A DNA stretch of 64,000 nucleotides, taken from NCBI GenBank assembly GCA_964518335.1, contig CAZFDT010000025.1, forward strand, positions 1 to 64,000, read 5' to 3'. A program made the translations under genes and the position numbers. The notes beneath the pieces are model-generated. The model was not told where the DNA came from. It worked only from the letters and a program-made list of their open reading frames with translations, and made no database searches. Positions within the stretch are counted from its first letter, which is position 1; every line of letters starts with the position of its first letter. Below, piece by piece: positions 15,350 through 26,400 of the stretch. Source of the DNA: CAZFDT01 sp964518335 (lineage in GTDB: Bacteria; Planctomycetota; Phycisphaerae; Phycisphaerales; Phycisphaeraceae).

Positions 15350-18300
15350 TCACTTCGGCGCGACCGTCCCGTCCACGCGCACGCTCTTGTTGGCCTGCAC
15401 CGTCACCGGGATCGTCGCCGCCGCCGTCTTGTCGTGAATCACCTCGAGCGTGTAACTGCCGGGCGGCAGGCCCTTGATCTCGAACCGGCCCTCCACGTCG
15501 CTGACGGCGAAGAACGGATGGTCCAGCACGTGCAGCGTTGCACCCATCCACGGATGCACCGCGCACTTGAACTGCACGCCCAGTTCCGGCTTGTTGAACG
15601 ACTTCTTGAGCACCATGCCCGCCACCGGCATGCCTTCGTTGAATGAGCCGTTACTCGCGCTCTTCATGTCCACGTTGTGCAGCGTGTTGTCGCTGTTGTG
15701 AATGTCCAACTGGCCGGCGACCATGCCCATGACGTGCGGCGTGTACATGCAGCCGACCTGGTCGATCTTCGGCTGCTTCTTATCGTCGGGGATCTCGTAA
15801 GGCCCGCCCGGCAGGCCGGTCTTCACATACACGAACGCGTTCTTCAACTCGCCCTTGTCGTTGACGATCAGGTCCTCCGAGAGCACGCGAGGCCCATCGC
15901 GGTGGAAATCCTCGCAGAACTTGTCCTGCACCATGCGGATGACGCCGCGGCGGGGGCGCTGGCCCTCGAACTTGACCACGCCCACGACGCGCGTGCCCTG
16001 GAAGTCGGCCTCGCCTTCGTGTAGCTCGATCGCCGACACGGTGGGCTCGACGATCGGCTTGGGCGCTTCGACCGGCGCGGCGGGCGCCACGGTTTCAGGT
16101 GTTGCAGTGGTCGCCTCGGGCGCCGGGTCGCCTTCCCTGGGCTTGGGCCGCTCGAGCGCCGTCAGCTCGACCTTGGGTTGCTCGGCGCCGTAGAGCTTCT
16201 CCGCGCCGGGCGTGTAGTTGCGATAGCCCATGGCATACACGAAGTCCATGAGCAGGCGCATCTGGTCCTCGCCGCTGTAGCCGTAGAGCGATTCGGCCTT
16301 GTCCTTGGCGGCGGCGGGGAAGTTGGCGAACGCCGAGTGCCCGCCGGGAAACCACTGCGGCATGGCGGTGCCCGGCTGAATCGTCGCCGGCTCCATCAGC
16401 CACTTGTGGAACCAGTCCCAGCGCAGGCGATGGGCGCTGTGGATCAGGTTCGGTGCCGTGTAGAGCTTGCCGCCGATGAGCTGCACCGGCAGCACGTCAT
16501 CGACGCTCAGCGCCTTGGCCTTGCCCGGCTGCTCGCCCGTGCCGTAGTCGTCGCCGTAGTCATCGTCATCGGCGGCGGCCTGCGGCGCGGCGGGGGCGGC
16601 ATCGCCGTAGTCCCCGTAATCGCCTTCGTCACCTTCATCGTCGGCGGGCGCGGCGGGCTTGCCCTTGGTCTCCAGATCGTGCAGCCGCGCCAGCGTCTGC
16701 TCGTCGCCGACGGCATGGCACTGGTAGCAGCGCAGCTCGTTGAACAGCGCCTCGCCCCGGGCGAACTGCTCGGCGGTGAGGTTGGGCCGCGGCGTCATCG
16801 GGAAGGGGTACTGGATGTGGTTGACGTCCGTCAGGAACGCCACGTCCTTGAGCAGGCGGTTCCACGCCGCGGCGCGTTCGGGCTCCGACGCCGTGCGCGG
16901 ATCGACCTGGGCCGGACGGATCAGGTCGAGCTTGAGGCCCCAGGCCTTGAGCCGACGCACGGGCTGCTCCAACGACTGGGCGTCCCACCACGCCGCGTCG
17001 GGCGCGCTGGCGCGGAACGCCTGGATCGGCTCGACAATGCCGCCCATCTGCTCGGCCATCGTCAGGCTCGCCGAGGCGAAGTAGTCGTTGATGTGCGTGG
17101 TCTCGTGGGCATGGAGCGGGTAGCTGGGCATGCGGATGCGCAGCCACGGGCGCAGGGGATGGACGTTGTTGAGGAAGTACGCCAGCCAGTCGGGCTGGGT
17201 CTTGCTGCCCTGGCCCAGCAGGCGCGGCGGGGCGTTGTTGAGGTGGTCGTAGTTGAACGACCCGTCGGGCCGCAGCACTTCGAAGTACTGCTGCACCAGC
17301 ACGCCGTTGCCTTCGATGTTGTGGCAGCCGTAGCAGTTGAACATCTCCGCCGTCTGCCGCCCGTGGGCGAGCATCTGGTTTTCCGGCCGCTTGCCCACGA
17401 TCAGCGAATCGTCCACCAGCGGCTTGCGGATGCTGGTGACGAACGTGACCAGCGCCTTGGCCTGGGCGTCGGTCATGAAGAACTTGGGCATCTTCAGCTT
17501 GTCATAGGGCTTGCCGGGGTGAATGCCCGAGGCGTCGATGCTGCCGTCGAGCTGGGTGCGGCCGCGGTCATAGACGCGGCTGTTATGCATCTTGTGGTAC
17601 AGCCACGGGCGGCGCTCCAGGCCGTGCATCGTCTCCCACGCGACCGTCTCCGTCTTGAGCTTGTCGCTCTTGGCATGGACGTGAGGAGCATCGGCGGTCA
17701 GGCCCTCATGGGCGACGCGGTGGATGGTGAACGGCGAGTTGCGGGCCTTGTCGAAGGCGTGGTCGAAGTAGCCGAAGTCGAGTTTGTGCGGGTCCTTGAG
17801 GCCCCAGTCGTCGAGGCTGGTGCAGGCCGAGGCCAGGTCCTCCATGCCGGGCACGATGTGGCAGCCGTTGCACCCGTAGTGGGCGATCATCTTCTGGCCC
17901 AGGAACATCATCTGGGCGTCGTGGTCGGCGGCGACGGTCCTGGCGGGATCGAGCAGCTCGACGAGCTTGCCCAGCATGGCGTTCTCGTCGTCGCCCATGG
18001 CGAACTTGTCGGGGGTGTACCCGGGCCGCTGCAGCGACAGCAGGTAGGCCGACAGGTCGCTGGCCTCGCTTTCGGTCAAGCGCAGCGACGGCATGATCGA
18101 GTAGTCGGAGTAGTGCTGGGGATTGCGGACCCAGTCGTACACCCATTTGCGGGCCTCTTCGGGCGTGCGCCCCGCCAGCAGCTTCGTGCCCACGCCGGAG
18201 ATCTCCGGCCCGACCTGCGTGACACGATCGCGCAGGTGCTCCATGGCGTACCACTGTCGCGCGTTGTAGCCGCCGTCGGGATCGTCCTTGCCCAGGGCCT

Positions 18301-20644
18301 GCATCGCCGTTTTGGCTTCGTCGGCCGACAGGCCCTGGCGCTGCATCAGGTCATCGACGATCCACTGCTTGCCGTGCTCCTCCATGTTGGTGTGGCACGC
18401 CAGGCAGCCGACGTTGTTGAAGATGAGCCGGCCGCGCTCGACCTCCTGCTTGGCCTGCTCCTCGCTGACTGCCGGGGGCGTCTGCGGCTCGTACGTCGGC
18501 AGCGGTTTGCCCTGCGCCTCGTAGTACGCCTTGCTCGGCTCGGCGCGCAGCAGGTAGTGCGCCATCGCCGTCGTCTCCACCCGCGTCCGCAGGATGTCCA
18601 CCGGCGTCGAGTTGTTCTCCAGCATGAAAAAGTGCGGCATCCGCGTCATCGGGCGGAACGCCTTGGGCGACCAGATCCACGACGCGAGCATCTCGTGCGA
18701 CAGCTTGTGCTTGACGTGCGTCAGCGCCGGGCCCATGAGCTTGAAGTCAGCCGCGGACTGCACGTCCGTCACCGCGTGACACCCGGCGCAGCCGAGCTGC
18801 ACAAAGAGTTTGCGGCCTTCGTACAGGCGCGGCGCCTCGTTCTTGATGTCGAATACGCCCGTGTGGCATCGATTGCACGAGCTCTCGACGTATTCGAGGC
18901 TGTGCATCGGCTTTTCCCAGTGCATGTAGTGGATGTGGTGCCACCCGTACGCCCGGGTCCAGTATTCCTCCTGCGTGACGGCGGTGGCGTGCGCCTGGCG
19001 GCCGGGCACGTGGTACTGCACCTTGCCGTGCGCCCCGTGATCGGGCGCGAAGATCGTCGCATCGTCGGGACTGGCCAGATTCACGTCGTGCTGCACGACG
19101 GTGGGCGCCGCCTCATGCGACTGGGCCGCCGCCACCGCCGCGCGAACCGCCTGCCCGTCCGCCGCGGCGCTGGCCAACTGCAACGAATGCTTCTTCGACT
19201 CCCCGGCGATCAGCGCCCGGGGCACCGGCGCGCCCGTCGCCGCATCCACCCACATGTCCCGCGGCGTGTGCGCCGTGTGCTCGAACTGCGTCTCCTGCCC
19301 CGCGCCCTCGTGGCACGACGTGCAGCCGACCATCTTCATCGGGTGCTTGGAGTCGGGCTCGACGTACAGATCCATCCGCGGGTGGCCCAGCAGCACGGGG
19401 CTGGCCGACAGTTCCGGCAGACCCCGGCCCTTGCGTGCCGCGTTGTAGGCCGTCACCAGCTCGTGGCGGTACAGCCCGCGCAACTGACCGAACGCCTCGT
19501 CGCCCAGGGCCTGACGCAGCAGGGCCTTGACGTCCTCGAGGTAATAGCCCAGCGGCTTGTACGTGGCCGCGCGATCCTCGCCGAGGTATGCGGCTATACG
19601 GTCCAGCTCGGCGTCGAGCTGCGCCGCCTCGATCGCCTTTTCCCCCTTGGCTGCACGCACGGCATTCACACCCGCCAGCGCGCTCTGCCGCGCCTTGTCC
19701 AGACCCGACTCCAGCTTCGCCGCCCGCGCCGCATCCTCCCAGAACCCACGCAGCACCACCGGGTGGTTGATCGCGTCCACATCCTGTCCCTGCGCCCGCG
19801 CAAGCTGACGCTCGGCGAACATCAGCAGGTTCGTCTCCTCGAACGACGGGTTGTCGATGTTGACGTGACAGCTCTGGCAGCGGTCGATCGTCTCGACGGT
19901 GAGAAAGTTCAGGTCCGTGCGCACGCCCGGCACGACCACCTGCTGCACCTTCTCCGACGGGTTGAACCAGTCCAGCAGCGGCGCGTTGCGCATCGTCTGG
20001 CCCAGCTTGGCCAGGCCCGTCGGATTGAGCTGCGCCAGGCGCTCGTCCACCGTGTTGATCTTGCGCTCGATCTCGTCGATCTCCTTCTGGATCGCCAGCA
20101 CCTGCGCCTGCAGGTCGTCGATCTTCTGCTGTGCCGCGGCCATGTTCTGCTCGGCGCTACGGATGCTCTGCTCGTCGTTGTTGAGTTCGTCCTGAATTTT
20201 TCGGCGGCGTTCGATCAGGTTGCGCACCGTCGTCGAGTCGGCGCCTTCGGTGATCGTCAGCCGTTCGATCTGCTGCGTGAGCGGGCCGATCTCGCCCTTC
20301 TTCACGGCGGCCTTGAGGTCGATCTTCTTCTTGTCCTCCAGCGCCGCGGCGTAGTCGGCCTGGGCCCTGGCGATGTCGGCGTGCGGCAGCGACGCCTGCA
20401 GTTCCGCGCGCTGCGCTTCGAGCTGGGCCTTCTCCTGCAGCGTCTGGGCGTCGCGCGCCGCCTGCGCGGCCTCGGTCGTCATCGCCACCTGCCACGCATT
20501 GCCCGCCCGCTGATAGTGACGCCACTCCCGGTTCCAGTCGGCGCGCACCAGCAGCAGCGTGCCTACGAGCAGCAGCAGCGCTGAACCTGCGAAGATCAGG
20601 TTCAGCTTCTTCATGTTCCGAAACGTGTCGGTAGGAACCGGCAT
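15350..20644 (-). CDS. Giant membrane-anchored octahaem cytochrome c with coiled coil and C-terminal cupredoxin domain
   Basis: 1764 aa. One N-terminal membrane helix (LNLIFAGSALLLLVGTLLLV) is followed by RADWNREWRHYQR and a coiled coil at about residues 45-215. Then come eight CxxCH haem c sites with Cys at 256, 441, 590, 619, 747, 925, 1104 and 1306. An acidic Asp/Tyr/Gly linker (about 1330-1380) follows, and a type-1-copper-like domain (about 1540-1764) with His1656, Cys1694, His1697 and Met1700. The protein should lie in the periplasm. It is the first gene before the cupredoxin and cox genes, so it probably feeds electrons to the oxidase or replaces a bc1/ACIII-linked cytochrome; no bc1 gene is in the window. 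Start at ATG 20644 chosen for AAGGA 9 nt upstream; 20614 (MKKLNLIF) is the alternative. Confidence 0.92.
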   Translation of the reverse strand: MPVPTDTFRNMKKLNLIFAGSALLLLVGTLLLVRADWNREWRHYQRAGNAWQVAMTTEAAQAARDAQTLQEKAQLEAQRAELQASLPHADIARAQADYAAALEDKKKIDLKAAVKKGEIGPLTQQIERLTITEGADSTTVRNLIERRRKIQDELNNDEQSIRSAEQNMAAAQQKIDDLQAQVLAIQKEIDEIERKINTVDERLAQLNPTGLAKLGQTMRNAPLLDWFNPSEKVQQVVVPGVRTDLNFLTVETIDRCQSCHVNIDNPSFEETNLLMFAERQLARAQGQDVDAINHPVVLRGFWEDAARAAKLESGLDKARQSALAGVNAVRAAKGEKAIEAAQLDAELDRIAAYLGEDRAATYKPLGYYLEDVKALLRQALGDEAFGQLRGLYRHELVTAYNAARKGRGLPELSASPVLLGHPRMDLYVEPDSKHPMKMVGCTSCHEGAGQETQFEHTAHTPRDMWVDAATGAPVPRALIAGESKKHSLQLASAAADGQAVRAAVAAAQSHEAAPTVVQHDVNLASPDDATIFAPDHGAHGKVQYHVPGRQAHATAVTQEEYWTRAYGWHHIHYMHWEKPMHSLEYVESSCNRCHTGVFDIKNEAPRLYEGRKLFVQLGCAGCHAVTDVQSAADFKLMGPALTHVKHKLSHEMLASWIWSPKAFRPMTRMPHFFMLENNSTPVDILRTRVETTAMAHYLLRAEPSKAYYEAQGKPLPTYEPQTPPAVSEEQAKQEVERGRLIFNNVGCLACHTNMEEHGKQWIVDDLMQRQGLSADEAKTAMQALGKDDPDGGYNARQWYAMEHLRDRVTQVGPEISGVGTKLLAGRTPEEARKWVYDWVRNPQHYSDYSIMPSLRLTESEASDLSAYLLSLQRPGYTPDKFAMGDDENAMLGKLVELLDPARTVAADHDAQMMFLGQKMIAHYGCNGCHIVPGMEDLASACTSLDDWGLKDPHKLDFGYFDHAFDKARNSPFTIHRVAHEGLTADAPHVHAKSDKLKTETVAWETMHGLERRPWLYHKMHNSRVYDRGRTQLDGSIDASGIHPGKPYDKLKMPKFFMTDAQAKALVTFVTSIRKPLVDDSLIVGKRPENQMLAHGRQTAEMFNCYGCHNIEGNGVLVQQYFEVLRPDGSFNYDHLNNAPPRLLGQGSKTQPDWLAYFLNNVHPLRPWLRIRMPSYPLHAHETTHINDYFASASLTMAEQMGGIVEPIQAFRASAPDAAWWDAQSLEQPVRRLKAWGLKLDLIRPAQVDPRTASEPERAAAWNRLLKDVAFLTDVNHIQYPFPMTPRPNLTAEQFARGEALFNELRCYQCHAVGDEQTLARLHDLETKGKPAAPADDEGDEGDYGDYGDAAPAAPQAAADDDDYGDDYGTGEQPGKAKALSVDDVLPVQLIGGKLYTAPNLIHSAHRLRWDWFHKWLMEPATIQPGTAMPQWFPGGHSAFANFPAAAKDKAESLYGYSGEDQMRLLMDFVYAMGYRNYTPGAEKLYGAEQPKVELTALERPKPREGDPAPEATTATPETVAPAAPVEAPKPIVEPTVSAIELHEGEADFQGTRVVGVVKFEGQRPRRGVIRMVQDKFCEDFHRDGPRVLSEDLIVNDKGELKNAFVYVKTGLPGGPYEIPDDKKQPKIDQVGCMYTPHVMGMVAGQLDIHNSDNTLHNVDMKSASNGSFNEGMPVAGMVLKKSFNKPELGVQFKCAVHPWMGATLHVLDHPFFAVSDVEGRFEIKGLPPGSYTLEVIHDKTAAATIPVTVQANKSVRVDGTVAPK

Positions 20645-21160
20645 GCCCAACCATCCTTGTCCAGATGAACCCTGACCGCGATCCCCCGCGCCCGCTCCTG
20701 CAACTTTGCCCGACGACCGGAGGCGGGGCTCCCCGGGGCGAGTTTGGAAGAGTTTTAGTGTAGAAGCGCCCGCCACGCAACGTATTGGCGTGTCCGATGA
20801 TCCGGCGATGTGACGGCCGCGGGCGACGCGCGGCCGAGTGGTCGCTGCACTTGGCCCAAGGCGAGCTGAGCCCGCATATGGCCGGGCTCGGGCGGATGCC
20901 TGGCCGGACTGACCGGGGCGGCCGGGGGGTTTTCGGACGTGACGGCCCGGTTTTGTCGTCGGGGTCGGGTAAGGCGGCGGCGACATTGCCCGATATCAGG
21001 AGCAGGAGGTAGGGTCTTGCGACGAACCCGGCAGGCTCGTCTGACGTAAGATATAGGAATTGGGAGGTTGAGGTTGTGGACTGGACCGGCCTCGTCGGGC
21101 TGGGCCTCAAAGCTGGGGGATGTCGTCAAGGGACCTCTTCGCAAGGGCCATACGCAGCTC
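20645..21160. other. Divergent region between octahaem and exosortase genes
   Basis: 516 nt with no convincing gene. It includes an AT-rich patch around 20745-20765 that may serve the minus-strand gene. At 21045-21070 there is another AT-rich patch (GTAAGATATAGGAATT) that may serve exosortase, and GGGAGG at 21062-21067. In-frame TTG/GTG codons at 21068 and beyond are too close to that GGGAGG to be convincing starts. Confidence 0.5.
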
Positions 21161-23440
21161 ATGACCAGCGCGCCCGCCAGTATGGCCAAACCGCAGGACA
21201 CGCCGGCCCTGGTTCCCCCGGCCGGGTGGGTGTGGATCGCCGTGTTGGCCGTGCTCTTCGTGGCCATGTTCCGCGACTGGCTGATTCGCATGTTGCGCAT
21301 CGCCACCAATGCCTCAGGCACGACGTTCTTTGAAGTGCTCGGCGACGTGTTCGGGCAGAGTTGGAACCCCGACTGGTCGCATGCGCTGGTGATCCCGTTC
21401 ATCAGCCTGTTCTACATCCACCTGCACCGCAGCGAGCTGGCGGCCAGTCGAGCCGACCGACGTTGGCGTCCGCTGGAGCACGGGCTGCAGTGGGGGGCGC
21501 TGCTGATCACGGGGCTTTGGCTGCTGCTGGACACGAGGCTGTTCCCGGCCCGGCTGGCGGGGGTGATGGCCTTTGCGTTGCGCGGGCCGCTGATGTGGGG
21601 TTCGCTGCTGTTGACCCTGCTGGGCCCGCTGCTGTTTTCGGCGGTATGGAGGCCGATGCTGCATCGCATGGGCGTGAAGGTCGAGACGGCGATGTGGTGT
21701 CGATGCCTGGGCCTGTGCATTCTGGTCATCGGCATCGCCAACTACATCTACTGGATCTATCCCGGCCGCAACGACATGCTGCAGGGCTACAGCGTGGTGC
21801 TGGCGCTCTTTGGCCTGCTGCTGATGGTCCTGGGCCCGCAGCGCATGGCGGTGCTGTGGTTCCCGGTGCTGTTCCTGGTGTTCTCGGTGAAGATCGCCGA
21901 CCGCCAGTGGGAGCAGATCGCCTGGCAGTTGCAGTGGATCGCCAGCCGATCGGCGGCGGTGGTGCTCAACGGCCTGGTGTTCATCACCGGCGTGCACGTG
22001 GACATCAGCGGCACGACGATCGAGCTGTACCGCGGCGTGGAGGAGCTGGGCAAGCTCAACGTCGCCGAGGCGTGCGCGGGCCTGCGCATGCTCATGGCGT
22101 TCCTGTCGCTGGGCGTGGCCATGGCGTTTCTGTTCGAGCGGCCGTGGTGGCAGCGCCTGGTCATGGTGGCCATGACCGTGCCGATCGCCCTGCTGGTGAA
22201 CATCGGCCGCGTCACGATCCTGGGGCTGCTCTACCCGATCAACAAGGACCTGGCCTCCGGCGACTTCCACACCCTCGTGGGGCTCTTGATGCTCTTCCCC
22301 GCCATGCTGCTGTTCATGGCCATGGGGTGGGTGATGGACAAGCTGATTGTGTACGACCACTCGCACGCGCAGGCGGCCGCACCGCGTCCGGCGGCGGCGC
22401 AGGACGGCGAGGACGAGGTGGAAGTGGAAATGCTCGGCCCGCGCGTGTGGGCGGGCCTGGCCTGCGGCGTGGCGCTGATGCTGGGGATCGGGGCGGCCTA
22501 TGGCATGGTGGTGCTCACCAGTCGGCCCGACTTGGCGCCGGCGGGGTGGTCGCACGAACTGTTGATGGGCGGCGCGGCGGCGGCGGCCGCGGCGCTGGTG
22601 GCGCTGGCGGCGTGGCTGGTGGTGCGCGCGGTGCGTCGAGCCGGTATGACGCGCGGACTGGCGTTGGGCCTGGCCGCGGGCGTGTTGCTGTCCTCGGCGG
22701 CCGGTCTGTTCGCCACGGTCAGGGCCAATCGCCTAGTGCTGATCAAGAAGGAAGTGCCCCTGCGGCAGAAGCTGTGGCAACTGCCCGAGTCCACCAAGGG
22801 TTGGACCATTGTGGGCAAGGACGAGATTCTCTCGTCGGAGATGCAGGCGGAGTTGGGCACGCCCGACTATTTGAGCCGCACCTACCGGGACATGACGATC
22901 ACCGACGGCGACGGCGCGGCGATCGCGCGGCTGCACGTGGCGTACTACACGGGCACGCCGGACACGGTTCCGCACGTGCCCGATCGCTGCTACGTCGCCG
23001 GCGGCGTGCAGCCGATCAACACCAGCGGTGTGACGCTGCGCGTCGGCGGGGCGGGATTCACCCAGGACGACGACGGCCAGACGTGGGCGCTGGCACGGCT
23101 GCACCCCGAGCCGGTGCGCATCCCGCGCGACGCCATCCCGGCGACGCGCTTCACCTTCGCCGCGTCCAAGGACGACACCCGCGCGTCGAACGTGATCTAC
23201 TTCTTCGCCGCCAACGGTAAGTTCCTGGCCACACCCGAAGCGGTGCGGGCCCAGGCGTTTGGTCTCAAAGACCAATACAGCTATTACTGCAAGATCGAGG
23301 TCGGCTTTTTCGGCGTGTCCGACCCCGACGAGGCCGCCCAACGCACCGGCGCGTTGTTGAGCGTGCTGTTGCCGGAGATCATGGCGTGTCTGCCCGACTG
23401 GGTGGATGTGACCGAAGGACGTTATCCGCCCAGGGAATAG
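21161..23440 (+). CDS. Exosortase fused to an EpsI-type domain
   Basis: 759 aa. The N-terminal two thirds are polytopic. The exosortase catalytic set is present: Cys305 (NVAEACAGLRMLMAF), Arg350 (NIGRVTILGLLYPI) and His370 (SGDFHTLVGLL). Exosortases cleave C-terminal sorting signals of PEP-CTERM-like proteins at the inner membrane. After a linker with an acidic patch (DGEDEVEVE) and two further helices, a periplasmic EpsI domain follows (LPESTKGWTIVGKDEILSSE, then PDRCYVAGG with Cys610). This fused architecture marks exopolysaccharide-linked exosortase systems. The ATG at 21161 is chosen because upstream in-frame starts lack spacing to a Shine-Dalgarno. It heads the 21-32.8 kb envelope cluster. 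No substrate with a clear PEP sorting tail is encoded in this window. Confidence 0.92.
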   Translation: MTSAPASMAKPQDTPALVPPAGWVWIAVLAVLFVAMFRDWLIRMLRIATNASGTTFFEVLGDVFGQSWNPDWSHALVIPFISLFYIHLHRSELAASRADRRWRPLEHGLQWGALLITGLWLLLDTRLFPARLAGVMAFALRGPLMWGSLLLTLLGPLLFSAVWRPMLHRMGVKVETAMWCRCLGLCILVIGIANYIYWIYPGRNDMLQGYSVVLALFGLLLMVLGPQRMAVLWFPVLFLVFSVKIADRQWEQIAWQLQWIASRSAAVVLNGLVFITGVHVDISGTTIELYRGVEELGKLNVAEACAGLRMLMAFLSLGVAMAFLFERPWWQRLVMVAMTVPIALLVNIGRVTILGLLYPINKDLASGDFHTLVGLLMLFPAMLLFMAMGWVMDKLIVYDHSHAQAAAPRPAAAQDGEDEVEVEMLGPRVWAGLACGVALMLGIGAAYGMVVLTSRPDLAPAGWSHELLMGGAAAAAAALVALAAWLVVRAVRRAGMTRGLALGLAAGVLLSSAAGLFATVRANRLVLIKKEVPLRQKLWQLPESTKGWTIVGKDEILSSEMQAELGTPDYLSRTYRDMTITDGDGAAIARLHVAYYTGTPDTVPHVPDRCYVAGGVQPINTSGVTLRVGGAGFTQDDDGQTWALARLHPEPVRIPRDAIPATRFTFAASKDDTRASNVIYFFAANGKFLATPEAVRAQAFGLKDQYSYYCKIEVGFFGVSDPDEAAQRTGALLSVLLPEIMACLPDWVDVTEGRYPPRE

Positions 23441-23490
23441 CCGCCCGCGGCCGATGACCGAAAGCTCAACGATCCAGGAGACCCGTTTCG

Positions 23491-26400
23491 ATGCCTGCTC
23501 GCGTCAACACCACGTTTGTGATCATCCTGGCCCTGGCCATCGTCGTGCTCGTCGGCGGCGTGGGCCTGATCTGGATGTTCGTCATCCGCACCGATCCGCA
23601 GCACCAGATCCAGCGCGGCGACGAGTTCGCCGAGGTGGGCAACTGGAGCAAGGCCGTCGAATACTACGGCAAGGCGCTGCGCAACAAGCGCGACGACGTG
23701 GACCTGATCCTCAAGTACACCGACGGCGTGAGCAAGCTCACGACCAGCACGGCCATCGACGCTCGCCGTTACATCGAGCAGATGCTCACCTGGTGGCGGC
23801 GCGCTTCGGAGCTGGACCCGGCCCGCCCCGAGCCCATCGAGGCGCTGATGGGCCTGTACCTGAACCTGGGCCGCGACCTGGGCGACGCGGGGTCGTGGGA
23901 CCGCATGCTCGAGCAGTCGCAGGCGCTGCTGAACTCCAACCCGAACATGCTGGTGGCCCGCAAGTACCGCGGTATCGCCCAGGCCAACCGCATGCGCGCC
24001 GTCGAGGTCAACGATCAGGACCGCCAGACCACGCGCGACGACCTGCTGGTCGTGCTCGAGCGCGACCCCGACGACGCCGAGGCGATCTATCACCTGGCCC
24101 TGTGGAACCTGCTGGAAGCCCGCCGCGTGGCCACCGGCGCCCTGGGCGATCCGAAGCTGGCCCAGCAACTGCGCGATGACGCGGTGAACCGCCTAGCGGC
24201 GTCGGTGGAGCGTCACCCGCAGGACCGTCGCCGACGGCTGGACCTGATCACCATCCTGGTGGACCCGTCGGTGAACCAGGCCGACCGAGCCATGCCTTTT
24301 GTGGCGGGGCTCGAGCAGGAGATGTTGACCAATCCGCACCCGGCGACGTACGTGCTGGCAACGGCCGACCTGATCATGCGCCTGGACCGCCAGCCGGTGG
24401 ACCCCGAGGAATCGAGCACGGCGACGCGCGGGCTGGTGCGGGCGCAGGAACTGCTCAAGAGTGCCTCGCAAGCCAACCCCGAGGACATCCGCTTCCGCGT
24501 GGCCTACGGTCGGGCCCTGTCGATGCAGCAGAAGATCGACGAGGCGCTGGCGGTGCTCAACGAAGCGAGAAAGCTCACCGGGCGAGCCACCGCTGTGGAC
24601 GCGCTGCGCTCGGCGGACCTGCGGCTAAGCGCGCACCTGCAGTACGGCGACCTGCTGCTGACCAAGGCCGCCATGACCCAAGACCGCGAGCAGCGTGAGA
24701 AGCTCATCGACGAGGTGGACCAGGTCGCGCGCTACCTGCGCACCGAAAGCGGCGAGAACCCCAGCGTGAGCCTGCTGTCGGGCAAGCTCGACCTGGCCCG
24801 CGGCGACGTGGGCAACGCCCTCAAGAGGTTCACTGCAGCAAGCACGCAGTTCCGCGACCAGAACCCCGAGGCGCTGCTCCTGGCCGCCCGCGCCGCCATC
24901 TCCATGCGCGAGTGGGGAGCCGCGGCGTCGAACCTGCAGAAGCTCATCGTCATCCGCCCGGACCTGGAGACGGCACGGCTGGAACTGGCCCGCCTTTACC
25001 TGCAGATGCAGGACAAGGAGCGCGCCCGCGTGCAGATTCAGCAGGCGCTGCGCGCCAACCCCGACAGCCGCGAGGCCAACGCCATGTTGACCTCGCTCAA
25101 GGCCCAGGAGGGCGACGTCGATCAGGCCATCGCCGACCTGCGCAAGCTCGGCCCGTCGCGCGACGCGCGGCAGACGATGCAACTGGCCCAGGTCCTGCTG
25201 CTCAAGAGCACCCAGGCCGCCAAGGACAGCGATCGCGACAAGCTCGCCGCCGAGGCCCGCAGCCTGGTGGCCGAGCTTTACGAGACCAACCCCGCCGATC
25301 TGAACGTGCTGCAGACGCTGCTGCGCCTCACCGGCGAGAAGTCCGAGGCCGTCAAGCTCATTCAGCGGGCGCGCGACGCCGGCGGCGACAAGCGCAACCT
25401 CGACTTCCTGCAGAGCCAGGTCGAGGGCGATCTGGACAACGAGCGCATGACCGCGTTCGTCTTCGAGGAGATCGACAAGATCGACGATCCGATCCGCCGC
25501 CACCTGGTGCGGCACGAGCTGTACAACCGCATGGGCGACCGCGACAAGGCCCGCGTCGAGCTGGAGGCGGCGGAGAAACTCGACCCCGACAACGCGACCG
25601 TTGTGGCCGTGCAGTTCAACGCGGCGCTGCAGGACCAGAACTACGCGGCGGCGGAGAAGCTGGCCAACAAGGCGGCCAAGCTGAGCCTGGACCTGGCCGA
25701 GGGTCTGTTCTACTACGGTCGTCTGGAGCTGGCGCGCGGGCGCAACGACGAGGCGGTCAACAGCTTCCGCCGCGGCCTGATGCTGCGTGCGACCTATTCC
25801 GAGGGCCACCGCATGCTCGGCGACGCGCTGCGGGCGCGCAACGACTTGGGCGCCGCTGTCGAGTCCTACCGCGTGGCCCTGGAGCAGAAGCCCGACAACG
25901 TCGCGGCGATTCGCGGGCTGGCGATGGCGCACGACGCGCTGCGCGACACGGCCAACGCTCTGGCGGCGCTCAAGCGCGCCGTGCAGTTCGCCCCCAATGA
26001 CCGCCAGCTCCTGGAGGAGTACCTCAACTACGAGATGCAGCACGGCGATCCGCAGCAGGCCCTGGCCGTGCGAGCGCGCATCGCCGCGTCCAATCCCGGC
26101 GACACCGACAACCGTCGCACGCTGGCGCTGACCTACGCCCAGACCGGCCAGGTCGCCGAGGCGCAGAAGATCGTGGACGACTTGATCCAGACCCAGGGCA
26201 AGACGCGGCCGAACGTGGCGGTGGCCGCCTCGGTCAAGCGCAGCGCCGGCGACATGCCCGGCGCGGTGGCGACGCTGGAGCAGTACATCCAGTCGCGCGG
26301 CGACAGCGCTGAGATGGACGACTACCTGCTGCTGGGTCGGTTCTTCATCGCCTCGGGCCTGGGCGATCAGGCGCAGGCGGCCTATCGACTGGCGATCGAG

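Noticed and set aside
16178..20584. Very long open frame on the plus strand (over 1400 codons) opposite the octahaem gene
   Set aside because: It is a GC-rich antisense shadow: composition is dominated by Arg, Val and Leu without recognisable domains, and the minus strand has eight exact haem motifs.
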